The notes beneath the pieces are model-generated. The model ran no database searches. It saw only the letters and a program-made list of their open reading frames with translations, and was not told the DNA's origin. The position numbers and the translations under genes are program-made. Positions 26,057 through 33,895 of a stretch of DNA of 64,000 bases are shown one piece after another. Within the stretch, counting starts at the first letter, position 1. Each line of letters starts with the position of its first letter. Source of the DNA: Martinezella calliandrae (GTDB taxonomy: Bacteria; Pseudomonadota; Alphaproteobacteria; Rhizobiales; Rhizobiaceae); the NCBI RefSeq assembly GCF_030272695.1, contig NZ_JARFYN010000021.1, forward strand, positions 1-64,000, given 5' to 3'.

Positions 26057-26899
26057 ATGACCGGAAAACTCTCTTTCGCGCCTCTGTTGACAACGCTGCT
26101 CGGAGCGCTCGCCGCCGTAGTGCTGACTGACGGCACCGCCGCCCATGCTGCCATGAGCGGCTGGGCAGACAATGAGGGCGGACGCATGCGCCTAGTAGCA
26201 CTGGCGCCGGACGCTCGGGGCCATATCCATGCTGCGCTGCAGATCGAGCCCGCACCCGGCTGGATCACATACTGGCGTGAGCCTGGGGAAAGTGGGATCC
26301 CGCCGCAGGTGAGCCCGGCGCCCGGAAGCGGCGTTACGCTGGTAAAGACCAGCTATCCGACACCCAAACCCATCACCGTTGGGGCGATCCAGGAAATCGG
26401 CTATGACGCGCCGGTGACCTTGCCGCTCGAGTTCCGCGTCAACGGTAAACAGCCTGCGACGCTCGACCTCACCGCCTTCATCGGCCTCTGCAAGGATATC
26501 TGCATACCCTTCCAAGCAGAATTTTCGCTGCCGCTATCGGACGCCAGCCAACCGGCTCCGAATGAACAAGCCCTGTTGGATGCCGCCGGCGCGTCGCTGC
26601 CGCAGGGCCCTTCCTCGGATTTTGCCGTCGAAAATCACGGACTTTCGCCCGATGCGAAGACCCTTTCGCTGCGCCTGACGCTGCCGGAAGCAAACGGCGA
26701 CGCACCTTTGATCTATGTGACCGGCCCGTCCGGATATGTCTTTTTCAAACAGGCCAACGGCAAACGCGACGGCAAGACTTTTGCGACCGACATCGCCGTC
26801 GGCAAGCTCCCGAAGAATTACGATATCAAAGGCAAAAGCTGGGACATCCTCGTCGTCGATGGTGAACGCGCCATGGAAACCACGCTTGCCTTCGAATAG
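26057..26899 (+). CDS. DsbD N-terminal (alpha) domain protein, stand-alone
   Basis: 280 residues from the ATG of MTGKLSFAPLL (an ATG at 25994 adds 21). A signal peptide ends near TAAHA-A. The rest is the immunoglobulin-like DsbD alpha domain: PGWITYWREPGESGIPP, then CKDICIPF with the Cys pair that exchanges disulfides. The membrane and thioredoxin domains of full DsbD are absent, so another protein must supply electrons. It probably reduces or scaffolds periplasmic disulfide proteins. A peroxiredoxin gene follows 83 bases later. Confidence 0.8.
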   Translation: MTGKLSFAPLLTTLLGALAAVVLTDGTAAHAAMSGWADNEGGRMRLVALAPDARGHIHAALQIEPAPGWITYWREPGESGIPPQVSPAPGSGVTLVKTSYPTPKPITVGAIQEIGYDAPVTLPLEFRVNGKQPATLDLTAFIGLCKDICIPFQAEFSLPLSDASQPAPNEQALLDAAGASLPQGPSSDFAVENHGLSPDAKTLSLRLTLPEANGDAPLIYVTGPSGYVFFKQANGKRDGKTFATDIAVGKLPKNYDIKGKSWDILVVDGERAMETTLAFE

Positions 26900-26982
26900 C
26901 CCGGATCTATAGTTTCGCCCAACGATTTTCACTCAAAGAGCGGCGGTTCAGCCGCCCTAAATCGCGACCCAAGGAGAGTGCC

Positions 26983-27468
26983 ATGACCATCGCTATCGGC
27001 GATAAACTGCCTACCGCCACCTTCAAGGAAAAGACCGCTGACGGTCCGGTTGAACTCACCACCGATCAGCTTTTTGCCGGCAAGCGTGTCGTGCTTTTCG
27101 CTGTTCCCGGCGCCTTTACGCCGACCTGTTCACTGAACCACCTGCCGGGTTATCTGGAAAACCGCGACGCGATCCTCGCCAAGGGTGTCGACGACATCGC
27201 CGTGGTGGCCGTCAACGACTGGCATGTCATGGGCGCTTGGGCACAATCCTCGGGAGGCATGGGCAAGATCCACTTCCTCGCCGACTGGGACGGTTCTTTC
27301 GCCAAAGCCCTCGGCCTCGATATCGACCTCTCCGCCGGCGGCCTCGGCATCCGCTCCAAGCGCTATTCCATGCTGGTGGAAAACGGCGTGGTGAGGACGC
27401 TCAACATCGAGGAGAGCCCCGGCCAGGCAACGGTTTCAGGCGCGGCGGCGATGATCGAGCAGCTTTGA
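26983..27468 (+). CDS. Prx5-type peroxiredoxin
   Basis: 161 residues. The peroxidatic Cys lies in PGAFTPTCSLNHLPGY (about residue 49), the signature of the Prx5/AhpE-like group; the Arg of the active site is in GIRSKRYSMLVENGVV. These enzymes reduce H2O2 and alkyl hydroperoxides using glutaredoxin or thioredoxin. No second Cys is seen, so it works as a 1-Cys type. An AAGGAGAG site precedes the ATG. No signal peptide, hence cytoplasmic. Confidence 0.93.
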   Translation: MTIAIGDKLPTATFKEKTADGPVELTTDQLFAGKRVVLFAVPGAFTPTCSLNHLPGYLENRDAILAKGVDDIAVVAVNDWHVMGAWAQSSGGMGKIHFLADWDGSFAKALGLDIDLSAGGLGIRSKRYSMLVENGVVRTLNIEESPGQATVSGAAAMIEQL

Positions 27469-27573
27469 GATTTCAGCGAACTAAAGGAGCTGGGCGCGTC
27501 GCGGCCAGTTCCTCATTTCGCTACAAAAGCAGATACAGCCACGCTTTTTATTCCTGTGTTCAGTGCCTGCTTG

Positions 27574-27929
27574 TCACCGGATATAATAGCCATCCGGATC
27601 GATTATGCGAAAAGCTCGCAGACTCCATGGTTGCAGGACAAGCTCGAATACCGAGTAGCCCTGCGCCCTGATGGTTTCATGGAAGCGATATCCGAGACGC
27701 CCAACACGATTTCGATACCGAGGCCAAGCCGCTCGCCATTTTCGGCCCCGAGAGGATGATCCGGCCCTAGCGCTTCCAGCGCATTTATGAAAATGGCCGC
27801 CTCGCCATTCGTGAGCATCGTGCATTCTTTGCCCACCTCACCGGCCACCTGGAAATTCAACACCCGGCAATAGAATTCTCTCAAACTCTGAACGTCGGCA
27901 ACAAACAACTCCAGCCGTGATTTCAACAT
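27574..27929 (-). pseudogene. Frameshifted VOC (glyoxalase/bleomycin-resistance fold) gene
   Basis: The first part reads MLKSRLELFVADVQSLREFY through GLGIEIVLGVSDI in one minus-strand frame (27929 to about 27690). The sequence expected next for a vicinal-oxygen-chelate protein, FHETIRAQGYSVFE through IDPDGYYIR, is in a different frame ending at 27574. One frameshift near 27690 therefore breaks the gene. The AAAGGAGG site abuts the ATG. Family assignment is good; whether the shift is real or a sequencing error cannot be judged here. Confidence 0.7.
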
Positions 27930-28111
27930 CCTCCCTTTCCCAATCGGGCGCCGCATTCTTCAGATCGCAGCATCGCGAACAGATAACGACGTCGCGGCTA
28001 TGGTAACGAGCGGTCATATTTAGCTTGGGAAATATTCTTGCGCAGTTCACGGCGAACTTGGCCAATCACCTTTCGCCTCTTTTTTGCCGCATTCTCCTCA
28101 CTACAACACGT

Positions 28112-28125
28112 AATGTTATTACATT
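28112..28125 (+). promoter_or_regulatory. Zur-like operator of zinc transport operon
   Basis: AATGT-TATT-ACATT is a perfect 5+5 palindrome embedded in GTAATGTTATTACATT. It closely resembles the alphaproteobacterial Zur box (AATGTTATAACATT type). It lies 16 bases before the small ORF that begins the zinc ABC transporter operon, in the place expected for zinc-dependent repression. Confidence 0.65.
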
Positions 28126-28140
28126 TTTCGGGAGCCCCTC

Positions 28141-28269
28141 ATGCCCTTCAGCAACGATCCCTTCGCCTCTTCCCTGATCGGGCGCTCTGCATTGACGCGC
28201 CTCGCCTTCGTTGTGATCGGCATCGCAATCCTCTGGGCGATGATCGGCTGGGCGGTGGCGCTGGCATGA
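28141..28269 (+). CDS. Small membrane protein (42 residues) leading the zinc operon
   Basis: An ORF of 42 residues begins at ATG 28141 with GGGAG 7 bases upstream. Residues 1-20 are polar (MPFSNDPFASSLIGRSALTR) and residues 21-42 form one strong transmembrane helix. The stop overlaps the ATPase start by 4 bases (ATGA), which indicates translational coupling. It lies directly behind the Zur-like box. I do not recognise a family; it may be a small accessory subunit of the transporter or a leader for coupling. Confidence 0.6.
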   Translation: MPFSNDPFASSLIGRSALTRLAFVVIGIAILWAMIGWAVALA

Positions 28270-29048
28270 GCGCTTTGATCCGTCTGGACAATCTCACGGT
28301 CACCTATGAGCGCCATCCGGCTGTTCATCACGTTTCTGGCGCCTTCAAGCCCGGCAGCCTGACGGCGATTGCCGGGCCGAACGGGGCGGGCAAGTCGACG
28401 CTCCTGAAGGCGATCATCGGCGAATTGAGACCGGCAGAAGGATCCATCGATCGCGGGGCGTTGACGCGCAACGATTTCGGCTATCTGCCACAGGCGGCTG
28501 ACATCGTCAGACGTTTTCCGATCTCGGTGGCCGATACCATCATGCTCGGTGCCTGGAAAAATTCTGGCGCCCTCGGTCGCTTTTCGCGCGCGGACGCAGA
28601 GCGTGCCCGGGATGCGCTTGCGGCTGTGGGCCTAGCCGGCTTCGAGCGTCGCCACGTCGGCTCGCTCTCCGCTGGGCAATTCCAGCGCGTACTTTTCGCG
28701 CGGCTGCTGCTGCAGGACGCCCGCATCATCCTTCTCGACGAGCCCTTTACCGCCATCGACCAGCGCACGACGCGCGACCTGCTCGACATTGTTCAGCGCT
28801 GGCACGGCGATGGGCGCACCGTGATTGCCGTGCTGCATGATTTCGATCAGGTGCGCGCACATTTTCCCGAGACGCTGCTGATTGCCCGCGAACTGGTTGG
28901 TTGGGGGCAGACAGGGGACATCATGAGTTCCGACAATCTCATCAAGGCGCGGGCGATGGCCGAGAGCTGGGACGAGGACGCCGAAGATTGCCTGCCGGAG
29001 CAGAAATCTGCTCACCGCAGATTGGCGAAACGGGAGCTTGCCGAATGA
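28266..29048 (+). CDS. aztA: Zinc ABC transporter ATP-binding protein
   Basis: 260 residues from the ATG overlapping the small ORF. Walker A GPNGAGKST lies near residue 38, the signature is LSAGQFQRV, and Walker B RIILLDEPFTAID is near 160, with H-loop VLHDFDQV. It is the ATPase of a cluster-9 (A-I) metal importer of the AztABC type and works on the inner face of the membrane. The stop overlaps the permease start by 4 bases. Operon expression is probably repressed by Zur with zinc. Zinc rather than manganese is inferred from the binding-protein ligands. Confidence 0.87.
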   Translation: MSALIRLDNLTVTYERHPAVHHVSGAFKPGSLTAIAGPNGAGKSTLLKAIIGELRPAEGSIDRGALTRNDFGYLPQAADIVRRFPISVADTIMLGAWKNSGALGRFSRADAERARDALAAVGLAGFERRHVGSLSAGQFQRVLFARLLLQDARIILLDEPFTAIDQRTTRDLLDIVQRWHGDGRTVIAVLHDFDQVRAHFPETLLIARELVGWGQTGDIMSSDNLIKARAMAESWDEDAEDCLPEQKSAHRRLAKRELAE

Positions 29049-29917
29049 CGGCCTATGATATCTTCCTCGCGCCCTTTGCCGACTACGGCTTCATTCGGCG
29101 CGCGCTCATCGCCTGCCTCTGCCTCGGTCTTGGCTCCGGACCGATCGGCGCATTCCTGATGCTCCGGCGCATGAGCCTGATGGGCGACGCCATGAGTCAC
29201 GCTGTCCTTCCGGGCGCGGCAATCGGCTATCTGATAGCCGGCTCGCTGTCGCTGACGGCGATGGGGCTTGGCGGGCTTGTGGCCGGCCTCTCGGTGGCGC
29301 TGCTCTCCGGGCTCGTCAGCCGCATGACGGTGCTGCAGGAAGATGCGAGTTTCGCCAGCTTCTATCTGACGTCTCTGGCGCTCGGCGTGCTCATCGTGTC
29401 GCTGCGTGGTTCCAACATCGATCTCCTGCATGTGCTCTTCGGCACGATCCTGGCGATCGACGCCCCTGCCCTCTACCAGATCGGCGCAATCACCACTGTG
29501 ACGCTACTGGCGCTCGCCGTCATCTACCGGCCATTGGTGATGGAGTGCTTCGATCCCGGCTTTTTGCGCGCCGTGGGCGGTCGGGGGGCGGTCTATCATT
29601 TCCTTTTCCTGCTGCTGGTGGTGCTCAATCTCGTCGCCAGCTTCGAAGCGCTCGGTACGCTGATGGCGGTCGGGTTGATGATGCTGCCGGCGGCGGTTGC
29701 CCAGCTCTGGTCGCGCAGCCTGCCGGCGATGATGGCGATCGCAGCGGCAACGGCGACCGTGTCGGGCTATATCGGGCTCGTAGCCTCGTACCACCTCGAA
29801 TTCGCCTCCGGCCCGACCATCATCATCACGGCGAGCCTAATCTACGGCTTTTCCCTTTTGTTCTCACCATCGGGCCTGGCCCGCCGGTTTATCCCGCGTC
29901 CCCATCTCAGGGGCTAA
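29045..29917 (+). CDS. aztB: Zinc ABC transporter permease
   Basis: 290 residues, almost wholly hydrophobic, with about eight or nine membrane helices. The ABC-3 family pattern is visible: GPIGAFLMLRRMSLMGDAMSHAVLPGAAIGYL in the first third and LNLVASFEALGTLMAVGLMMLPAAVAQLW in the last third. It forms the metal channel. It overlaps the ATPase stop and is followed after 19 bases by the binding protein. Assignment to zinc follows from the operon. Confidence 0.87.
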   Translation: MTAYDIFLAPFADYGFIRRALIACLCLGLGSGPIGAFLMLRRMSLMGDAMSHAVLPGAAIGYLIAGSLSLTAMGLGGLVAGLSVALLSGLVSRMTVLQEDASFASFYLTSLALGVLIVSLRGSNIDLLHVLFGTILAIDAPALYQIGAITTVTLLALAVIYRPLVMECFDPGFLRAVGGRGAVYHFLFLLLVVLNLVASFEALGTLMAVGLMMLPAAVAQLWSRSLPAMMAIAAATATVSGYIGLVASYHLEFASGPTIIITASLIYGFSLLFSPSGLARRFIPRPHLRG

Positions 29918-29936
29918 TTTGACCAAGGAGATTTTT

Positions 29937-30839
29937 ATGATCGAACACAGACTGCTTCTCTCCGCCGCACTGCCGGCCTGCATCGCCTTTGGCATAGCGG
30001 CGCCGGCTTCGGCCGAAACCTTGAATGTCGTTGCGTCCTTCACCGTGCTCGCCGATGTCGTCAAGCAGGTGGGCGGCGATCATGTAAAGGTGTCGAGCCT
30101 AGTCGGCCCGAACGGCGACCCTCATCAATTCGAGCCGTCGCCTGCCGACGCCAAGAAGCTCCATGCGGCCAAGGTCACCTTCGTGAGCGGTGAAGGCCTG
30201 GAAGGCTGGATGGATCGGTTGATTAGCGCCTCCGGCTACAAGGGCACGCCGGTCGTCGCCTCGGAGGGCATAAATACGCGTACAATGGTCGACGACGGCA
30301 AGACTGTCACCGATCCGCATGTCTGGAACAGCCCGGTGAACGTGAAGATCTGGGTCGCCAACATAGAAAAGACACTGGCAGCCGCCGATCCGGCCGATGC
30401 GGCCGATTTCAAGGCCAACGCCGAGCGTTATACCAAGATCCTAACCGATCTCGACGCCTATGCGCACAGCAAATTCGACAAGATTGCCGATGATCGCCGC
30501 AAGGTCCTGACCAGCCACGACGGCTTCGGCTATTTTGGCCGCGAATACAACGTCACCTTCCTGTCACCGGTCGGCGTTTCGACCGAAACCGAAGCCTCGG
30601 CCGCCGGCGTCGCCAAGCTGATCGAGCAGATCAAGACCGAGCATGTGAAGACCTATTTCTTCGAGAACTCGAACGATCCGCGCCTGGTCAATCAGGTCGC
30701 AAAAGCCACCGGCGCTCAGCCCGGTGGCGAACTCTATGTCGAGGCCCTCTCCAAAGCCAACGGACCAGCTCCGACATATGAAAAAATGTTCCGTTATAAC
30801 GTTGATCAGCTAGCCGCTGCGATGGCGAAATCGAGCTGA
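29937..30839 (+). CDS. aztC: Zinc ABC transporter substrate-binding protein
   Basis: 300 residues from ATG with AAGGAG 6 bases upstream. Signal peptide ends PASA-E. This is a cluster A-I metal-binding protein: metal ligands are His in GDPHQFEPS, His in DPHVWN, and His in SHDGFGYF; an Asp/Glu near the end completes the site. The third His (rather than Glu) favours zinc over manganese. The protein lacks the His-rich loop of ZnuA and matches AztC in length. It is the last gene of the operon and is followed by a terminator. Confidence 0.88.
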   Translation: MIEHRLLLSAALPACIAFGIAAPASAETLNVVASFTVLADVVKQVGGDHVKVSSLVGPNGDPHQFEPSPADAKKLHAAKVTFVSGEGLEGWMDRLISASGYKGTPVVASEGINTRTMVDDGKTVTDPHVWNSPVNVKIWVANIEKTLAAADPADAADFKANAERYTKILTDLDAYAHSKFDKIADDRRKVLTSHDGFGYFGREYNVTFLSPVGVSTETEASAAGVAKLIEQIKTEHVKTYFFENSNDPRLVNQVAKATGAQPGGELYVEALSKANGPAPTYEKMFRYNVDQLAAAMAKSS

Positions 30840-30855
30840 GGCCGTCGGACAACAT

Positions 30856-30884
30856 GGTCACAGGCGTCTGCCTGTGGCCTCTTT
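30856..30884 (+). terminator. Terminator of zinc transport operon
   Basis: A 10-base stem GGTCACAGGC (30856-30865) / GCCTGTGGCC (30870-30879), with one wobble pair and a GTCT loop, is followed by TCTTT. It lies 17 bases after the binding-protein stop. Confidence 0.75.
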
Positions 30885-30927
30885 CCATTCGAAGATTGGA
30901 GTGAAGGTCAGCAGGCCGGCACGGCGC

Positions 30928-30972
30928 TTGACGACAACCCATAACAATTTATATAACACATTATGTAAATTG
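30928..30972 (+). promoter_or_regulatory. marR promoter and imperfect 28-base palindrome
   Basis: TTGACG (30928-30933) and TATAAC (30952-30957) are 18 bases apart. A palindrome (30945-30972) with arms CAATTTA...TAAATTG and inner ATAA...TTAT (11 of 14 pairs match) covers the -10 and the start site. It is the probable operator of the MarR protein encoded 12 bases downstream. The mRNA should have a leader of about 20 bases with GGGAGAG. Confidence 0.6.
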
Positions 30973-30984
30973 CGGGAGAGCGCC

Positions 30985-31479
30985 GTGGTTGAAGATGTCG
31001 TGAAATCGTTGGGCTTCCTCTGCCTCGGCAGCCGCTTTCGCCGTATCGGCGAGCGCCTTCAGGCCGACACCCAGCAGATCATGGGGGAGCTCGGCGTCTC
31101 GCTCCAGTCCGCCCAATATCCGTTCCTCGCCGCAATCGACCGCGGCGGCCCGCTTACCATCGGCGAACTTGCCCAAGCGGTTGGCATCAGCCAGCCGGGG
31201 GCCACACGCACCGTCTCGCAGCTTCTGGAACTGGGTTACGTCGACATGCAGGCCTCGGCCGAGGATCAGCGCCGAAGACTGGTTTCGCTGACGCCAGAGG
31301 GACAGGAACTCGTAGATTATTCGAAACGATCGGTGTGGCCGCGCATCGAACAGGCTGTCATCGAGCTCTGCGGCGAGAGTTCCGGGCCAATCCTGGAACA
31401 ACTCGCTGCAATCGAGGACGGGCTTGCCGAGGTGCCGCTTACCCGTCGGGGCAATCTCGACAAGGAGCAGAAACCATGA
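30985..31479 (+). CDS. MarR-family regulator
   Basis: 164 residues from a GTG with GGGAGAG four bases before it; an open frame from 30874 would start inside the promoter. The winged helix runs LTIGELAQAVGISQPGATRTVSQLLELGYVDM with the wing SAEDQRRRLVSLT. It is upstream of a GNAT gene that starts in the stop codon overlap (31476), so the two are one operon. A palindrome over its -10 suggests autoregulation. The ligand is unknown. Confidence 0.87.
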   Translation: MVEDVVKSLGFLCLGSRFRRIGERLQADTQQIMGELGVSLQSAQYPFLAAIDRGGPLTIGELAQAVGISQPGATRTVSQLLELGYVDMQASAEDQRRRLVSLTPEGQELVDYSKRSVWPRIEQAVIELCGESSGPILEQLAAIEDGLAEVPLTRRGNLDKEQKP

Positions 31480-32171
31480 GCCATATTCTCGACCGTCCGG
31501 CCTGGCATGCGCTTCGAACTGCCCATGCGACATTGGCCGAAGGCAGTGAGCGCGCCCGGCGGTATCCGCCCTCCATCGTGCCTTTCGCAGCCGCTGCCGA
31601 TGATACGGCGGAAAGCCTCGAGGCTCTGGAGAACCTGCCGGCCGGCGACGAGGTCATGGCGCTCGTTGAAGCCAAGCCCGTTACGATCCCACCGGGATTG
31701 ACGGTCATCTCCGAAGGCAAGCTGGTCCAGATGATCGCCGAACGGCCCTATGAGCGGATCTCGGACAGCCGGATCGAGCCGCTGACGGAAGCCGATGCAG
31801 CGGAGATGCTGGCCTTGGCCACGCTAACCAAGCCTGGTCCCTTCACGCTCCGTGCCCAGAGCCTCGGCACCTTTTGGGGCGTGAAGATGGATGGCCGCCT
31901 CGTTGCCATGGCTGGCCAGCGCATGCGCCAGTCCGGCGGCCAGTCCGGTTTCGCCGAACTCAGCGGCCTTTGCACCCATCCCGATTTTCAGGGACGCGGC
32001 CTCGGTACCTTGCTCTTCCGCTTCGTCGCCGGCGAGATCTCGGTAAGGGAGGAGACCGTCTACCTACACGCCTATGCCACAAACACACCAGCCATCTCGC
32101 TTTACAAGGCGATGGGCTTCCGCATGCGTTGCGAGATGAACCTCACGATCGTCACGCAGCGGTCAGCGTGA
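31476..32171 (+). CDS. GNAT-family N-acetyltransferase
   Basis: 231 residues, overlapping the MarR stop by 4 bases. An N-terminal region (1-115) precedes a GNAT core with the acetyl-CoA loop HPDFQGRGLGTLLF (Q/RxxGxG/A) near residue 170 and the later YATNTPAISLYKAMGFRMRCEM. The family acetylates small amines or proteins; coupling to a MarR gene suggests detoxification. Followed by a hairpin. Confidence 0.85.
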   Translation: MSHILDRPAWHALRTAHATLAEGSERARRYPPSIVPFAAAADDTAESLEALENLPAGDEVMALVEAKPVTIPPGLTVISEGKLVQMIAERPYERISDSRIEPLTEADAAEMLALATLTKPGPFTLRAQSLGTFWGVKMDGRLVAMAGQRMRQSGGQSGFAELSGLCTHPDFQGRGLGTLLFRFVAGEISVREETVYLHAYATNTPAISLYKAMGFRMRCEMNLTIVTQRSA

Positions 32172-32175
32172 TCAT

Positions 32176-32204
32176 GGCCGCAGGCACCTATCTGCGGCCC
32201 TGTT
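32176..32204 (+). terminator. Hairpin terminator after MarR-GNAT operon
   Basis: Stem GGCCGCAG (32176-32183) / CTGCGGCC (32192-32199) with an 8-base loop, 5 bases after the GNAT stop, followed by CTGTT. The T tract is weak, so this is a modest terminator. Confidence 0.55.
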
Positions 32205-32207
32205 CAA

Positions 32208-32516
32208 TTAAAGATTGAGATCGAAGACCAGCAGGCCGGCAAGGCCGCCATCGGTCGACGAGACGATGCGCTCACCGACGGCAACGTGTTCGGGATGCAC
32301 GAGATAGGCGTCACGTACTTCAGGGCTCTCGAACGTCACCACGAAGCCGTCAACGAAGCCGCCATGCAGCCCCTCCGGCGAGACATTCGGCCCGTATTTA
32401 ACATCGATGATGCCGGGAATGACCTGCTTCAGCGCAGCGACGGACTCGAAGAGTGCCTTTTTCTCATCCTGTGTCATGGCGGATTTGAGCCTCATGAAAA
32501 CGCAATGCAGGATCAT
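32208..32516 (-). CDS. Dabb (stress-responsive A/B barrel) family protein
   Basis: 102 residues from the ATG of MILHCVFMRLKS, which has AGGGAGA about 6 bases upstream; an open frame to 32546 is less likely. The Dabb ferredoxin-like fold is seen in HCVFMRLKSAMTQDEKKALFESVAALKQVIPGI, GFVVTFESPEVRDAYLVHPEHVAV. Members are cofactor-free small enzymes or of unknown function. Monocistronic, convergent with the GNAT gene. Confidence 0.85.
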   Translation of the reverse strand: MILHCVFMRLKSAMTQDEKKALFESVAALKQVIPGIIDVKYGPNVSPEGLHGGFVDGFVVTFESPEVRDAYLVHPEHVAVGERIVSSTDGGLAGLLVFDLNL

Positions 32517-32744
32517 ATTTGTCTCCCTAGGTGTTTGGCGCAGCATAGAGAGAAAGGACCGATGGGCAAGACATCACTGCCACAGTGTTCGAGCTTTTCC
32601 GTGTTACCACGGTGACCGTAACCCACTTCGAGGTAACAATTCGCGTTGTCCGATGGTTAACGCCAGCAGCCGCTGCAGGGATGCTGAAATAGTTCCGGCT
32701 TCTGAATCCTAAGGAAATCACAGGTTTGCCACTGCGGAGGCCCA

Positions 32745-33029
32745 TCAGCCGGTGATGCGGAATCCTGTCGGCCTCTCCGTGAGCGTGGTCGGTTGCTTCT
32801 CGACACTGGAAACCGAAGCACCGGGAGGCCCTTGCCAGAAACGCTCGACCATGGTCGAAACCGCCGTATTGGGTCCCGCAATCAAAGCGAGCACGGATCC
32901 GTCGGATTCGTTGCGAACCCAGCCCGCCAGACCGAGCCTCAGTGCCTCGTCGCGCGTCCAGACACGGAAACTTACGCCTTGTACCCTACCGGTTACCTGC
33001 ACCACGGCAGCTTCATAATTAACGGACAT
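32745..33029 (-). CDS. Acylphosphatase
   Basis: 94 residues, the normal length. The phosphate loop VQGVSFR (Arg near residue 22) and catalytic Asn in GWVRNESDGSV (near 39-41) are intact. It hydrolyses acyl phosphates such as carbamoyl and 1,3-bisphosphoglycerate in the cytoplasm. It is monocistronic; about 230 bases on its downstream side show no feature. Confidence 0.93.
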   Translation of the reverse strand: MSVNYEAAVVQVTGRVQGVSFRVWTRDEALRLGLAGWVRNESDGSVLALIAGPNTAVSTMVERFWQGPPGASVSSVEKQPTTLTERPTGFRITG

Positions 33030-33166
33030 GGCAGCTTCCTATCCCGACGGAATTGAGCTGAAGAAAAACGCAGTCCCGGATCATAAGTCAGCCTGCTGGC
33101 ACCGCATAGCGGAAAGGACGGTACGGCAAGGTATGCGGCCGTCTAATTTCCACTGTGCCTGGACGG

Positions 33167-33796
33167 CTACCATCCAAGAACCGATTTGGCCTTGGCGTTC
33201 GAAACCGGGCCGCCATCCTCAACCACATTGAAGATTCCAATCGCGCGGGACTGTACGGCCAGCAGAGCGGCGCGTGCAGCATCCTCCACATAGAGATTGA
33301 TCACCCCACCGGGCGCGTCTGCGCCGGTTTCCGGTCCATAGAGCAGGCCATATCGCAGTACCGCATCGGCAATGCCGGCGGTCGTCAGGGTGAGGGCCTC
33401 GAGTGTCCGTATCGCGGTTGCGCTTTCCTGAAGCGGCGTTTCTTCCATGATCTCGCCGGCGGCGACCGCGGCATCGACCAGATTCTTGGTTCCCACTTCA
33501 CGAAGGCGGGCGTTTCGAATGCGCCCTTCGGCCATCTGTGCCGGATCGAGCCCGAACGGCAGATCAGTCAGCTGGTGAATAACGATGTCGGGCTTTGCCT
33601 GCCGCAACGCCACCTCCAGAGCTTTGCCGTCGAAAACATCGACCACCACAGGCGTCGCACCGAGGGCGCGCAGGCTGTCTACCAGCTCCGGCTTTCGAGT
33701 TGTGCCGTGAACGGTGAAGCCTGCCTCGATCAGCATGGGGACAAGCTTGCGTCCGATGGCGCCGGTCGCACCGGCAAGGAAAATGGTCTCGGCCAT
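33167..33796 (-). CDS. NAD(P)-dependent epimerase/dehydratase-like, internally shortened
   Basis: 209 residues. The Rossmann start AGATGAIGRKL and DVFDGKALEVALRQAKPDIVIHQLTDLP are typical of extended SDR enzymes. After NLVDAAVAAG the stretch that normally carries the catalytic Tyr region (about 20 residues) is missing, and sequence resumes at EETPLQESATAIRTLEAL. The protein then ends at SVLGW, several residues short of relatives I recall. It may be a decaying gene or a protein without dehydratase activity. Downstream of mocR on the same strand with a 99-base gap. Confidence 0.65.
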   Translation of the reverse strand: MAETIFLAGATGAIGRKLVPMLIEAGFTVHGTTRKPELVDSLRALGATPVVVDVFDGKALEVALRQAKPDIVIHQLTDLPFGLDPAQMAEGRIRNARLREVGTKNLVDAAVAAGEIMEETPLQESATAIRTLEALTLTTAGIADAVLRYGLLYGPETGADAPGGVINLYVEDAARAALLAVQSRAIGIFNVVEDGGPVSNAKAKSVLGW

Positions 33797-33895
33797 TTGG
33801 GACTCCCAGAAACATCATTCGCCACGGTTTTTGCCATGCCCTTGGCCCGGAAAACAGATGCAAGAATTGCAGATTTGACGAGGCCAAGATCGAAC

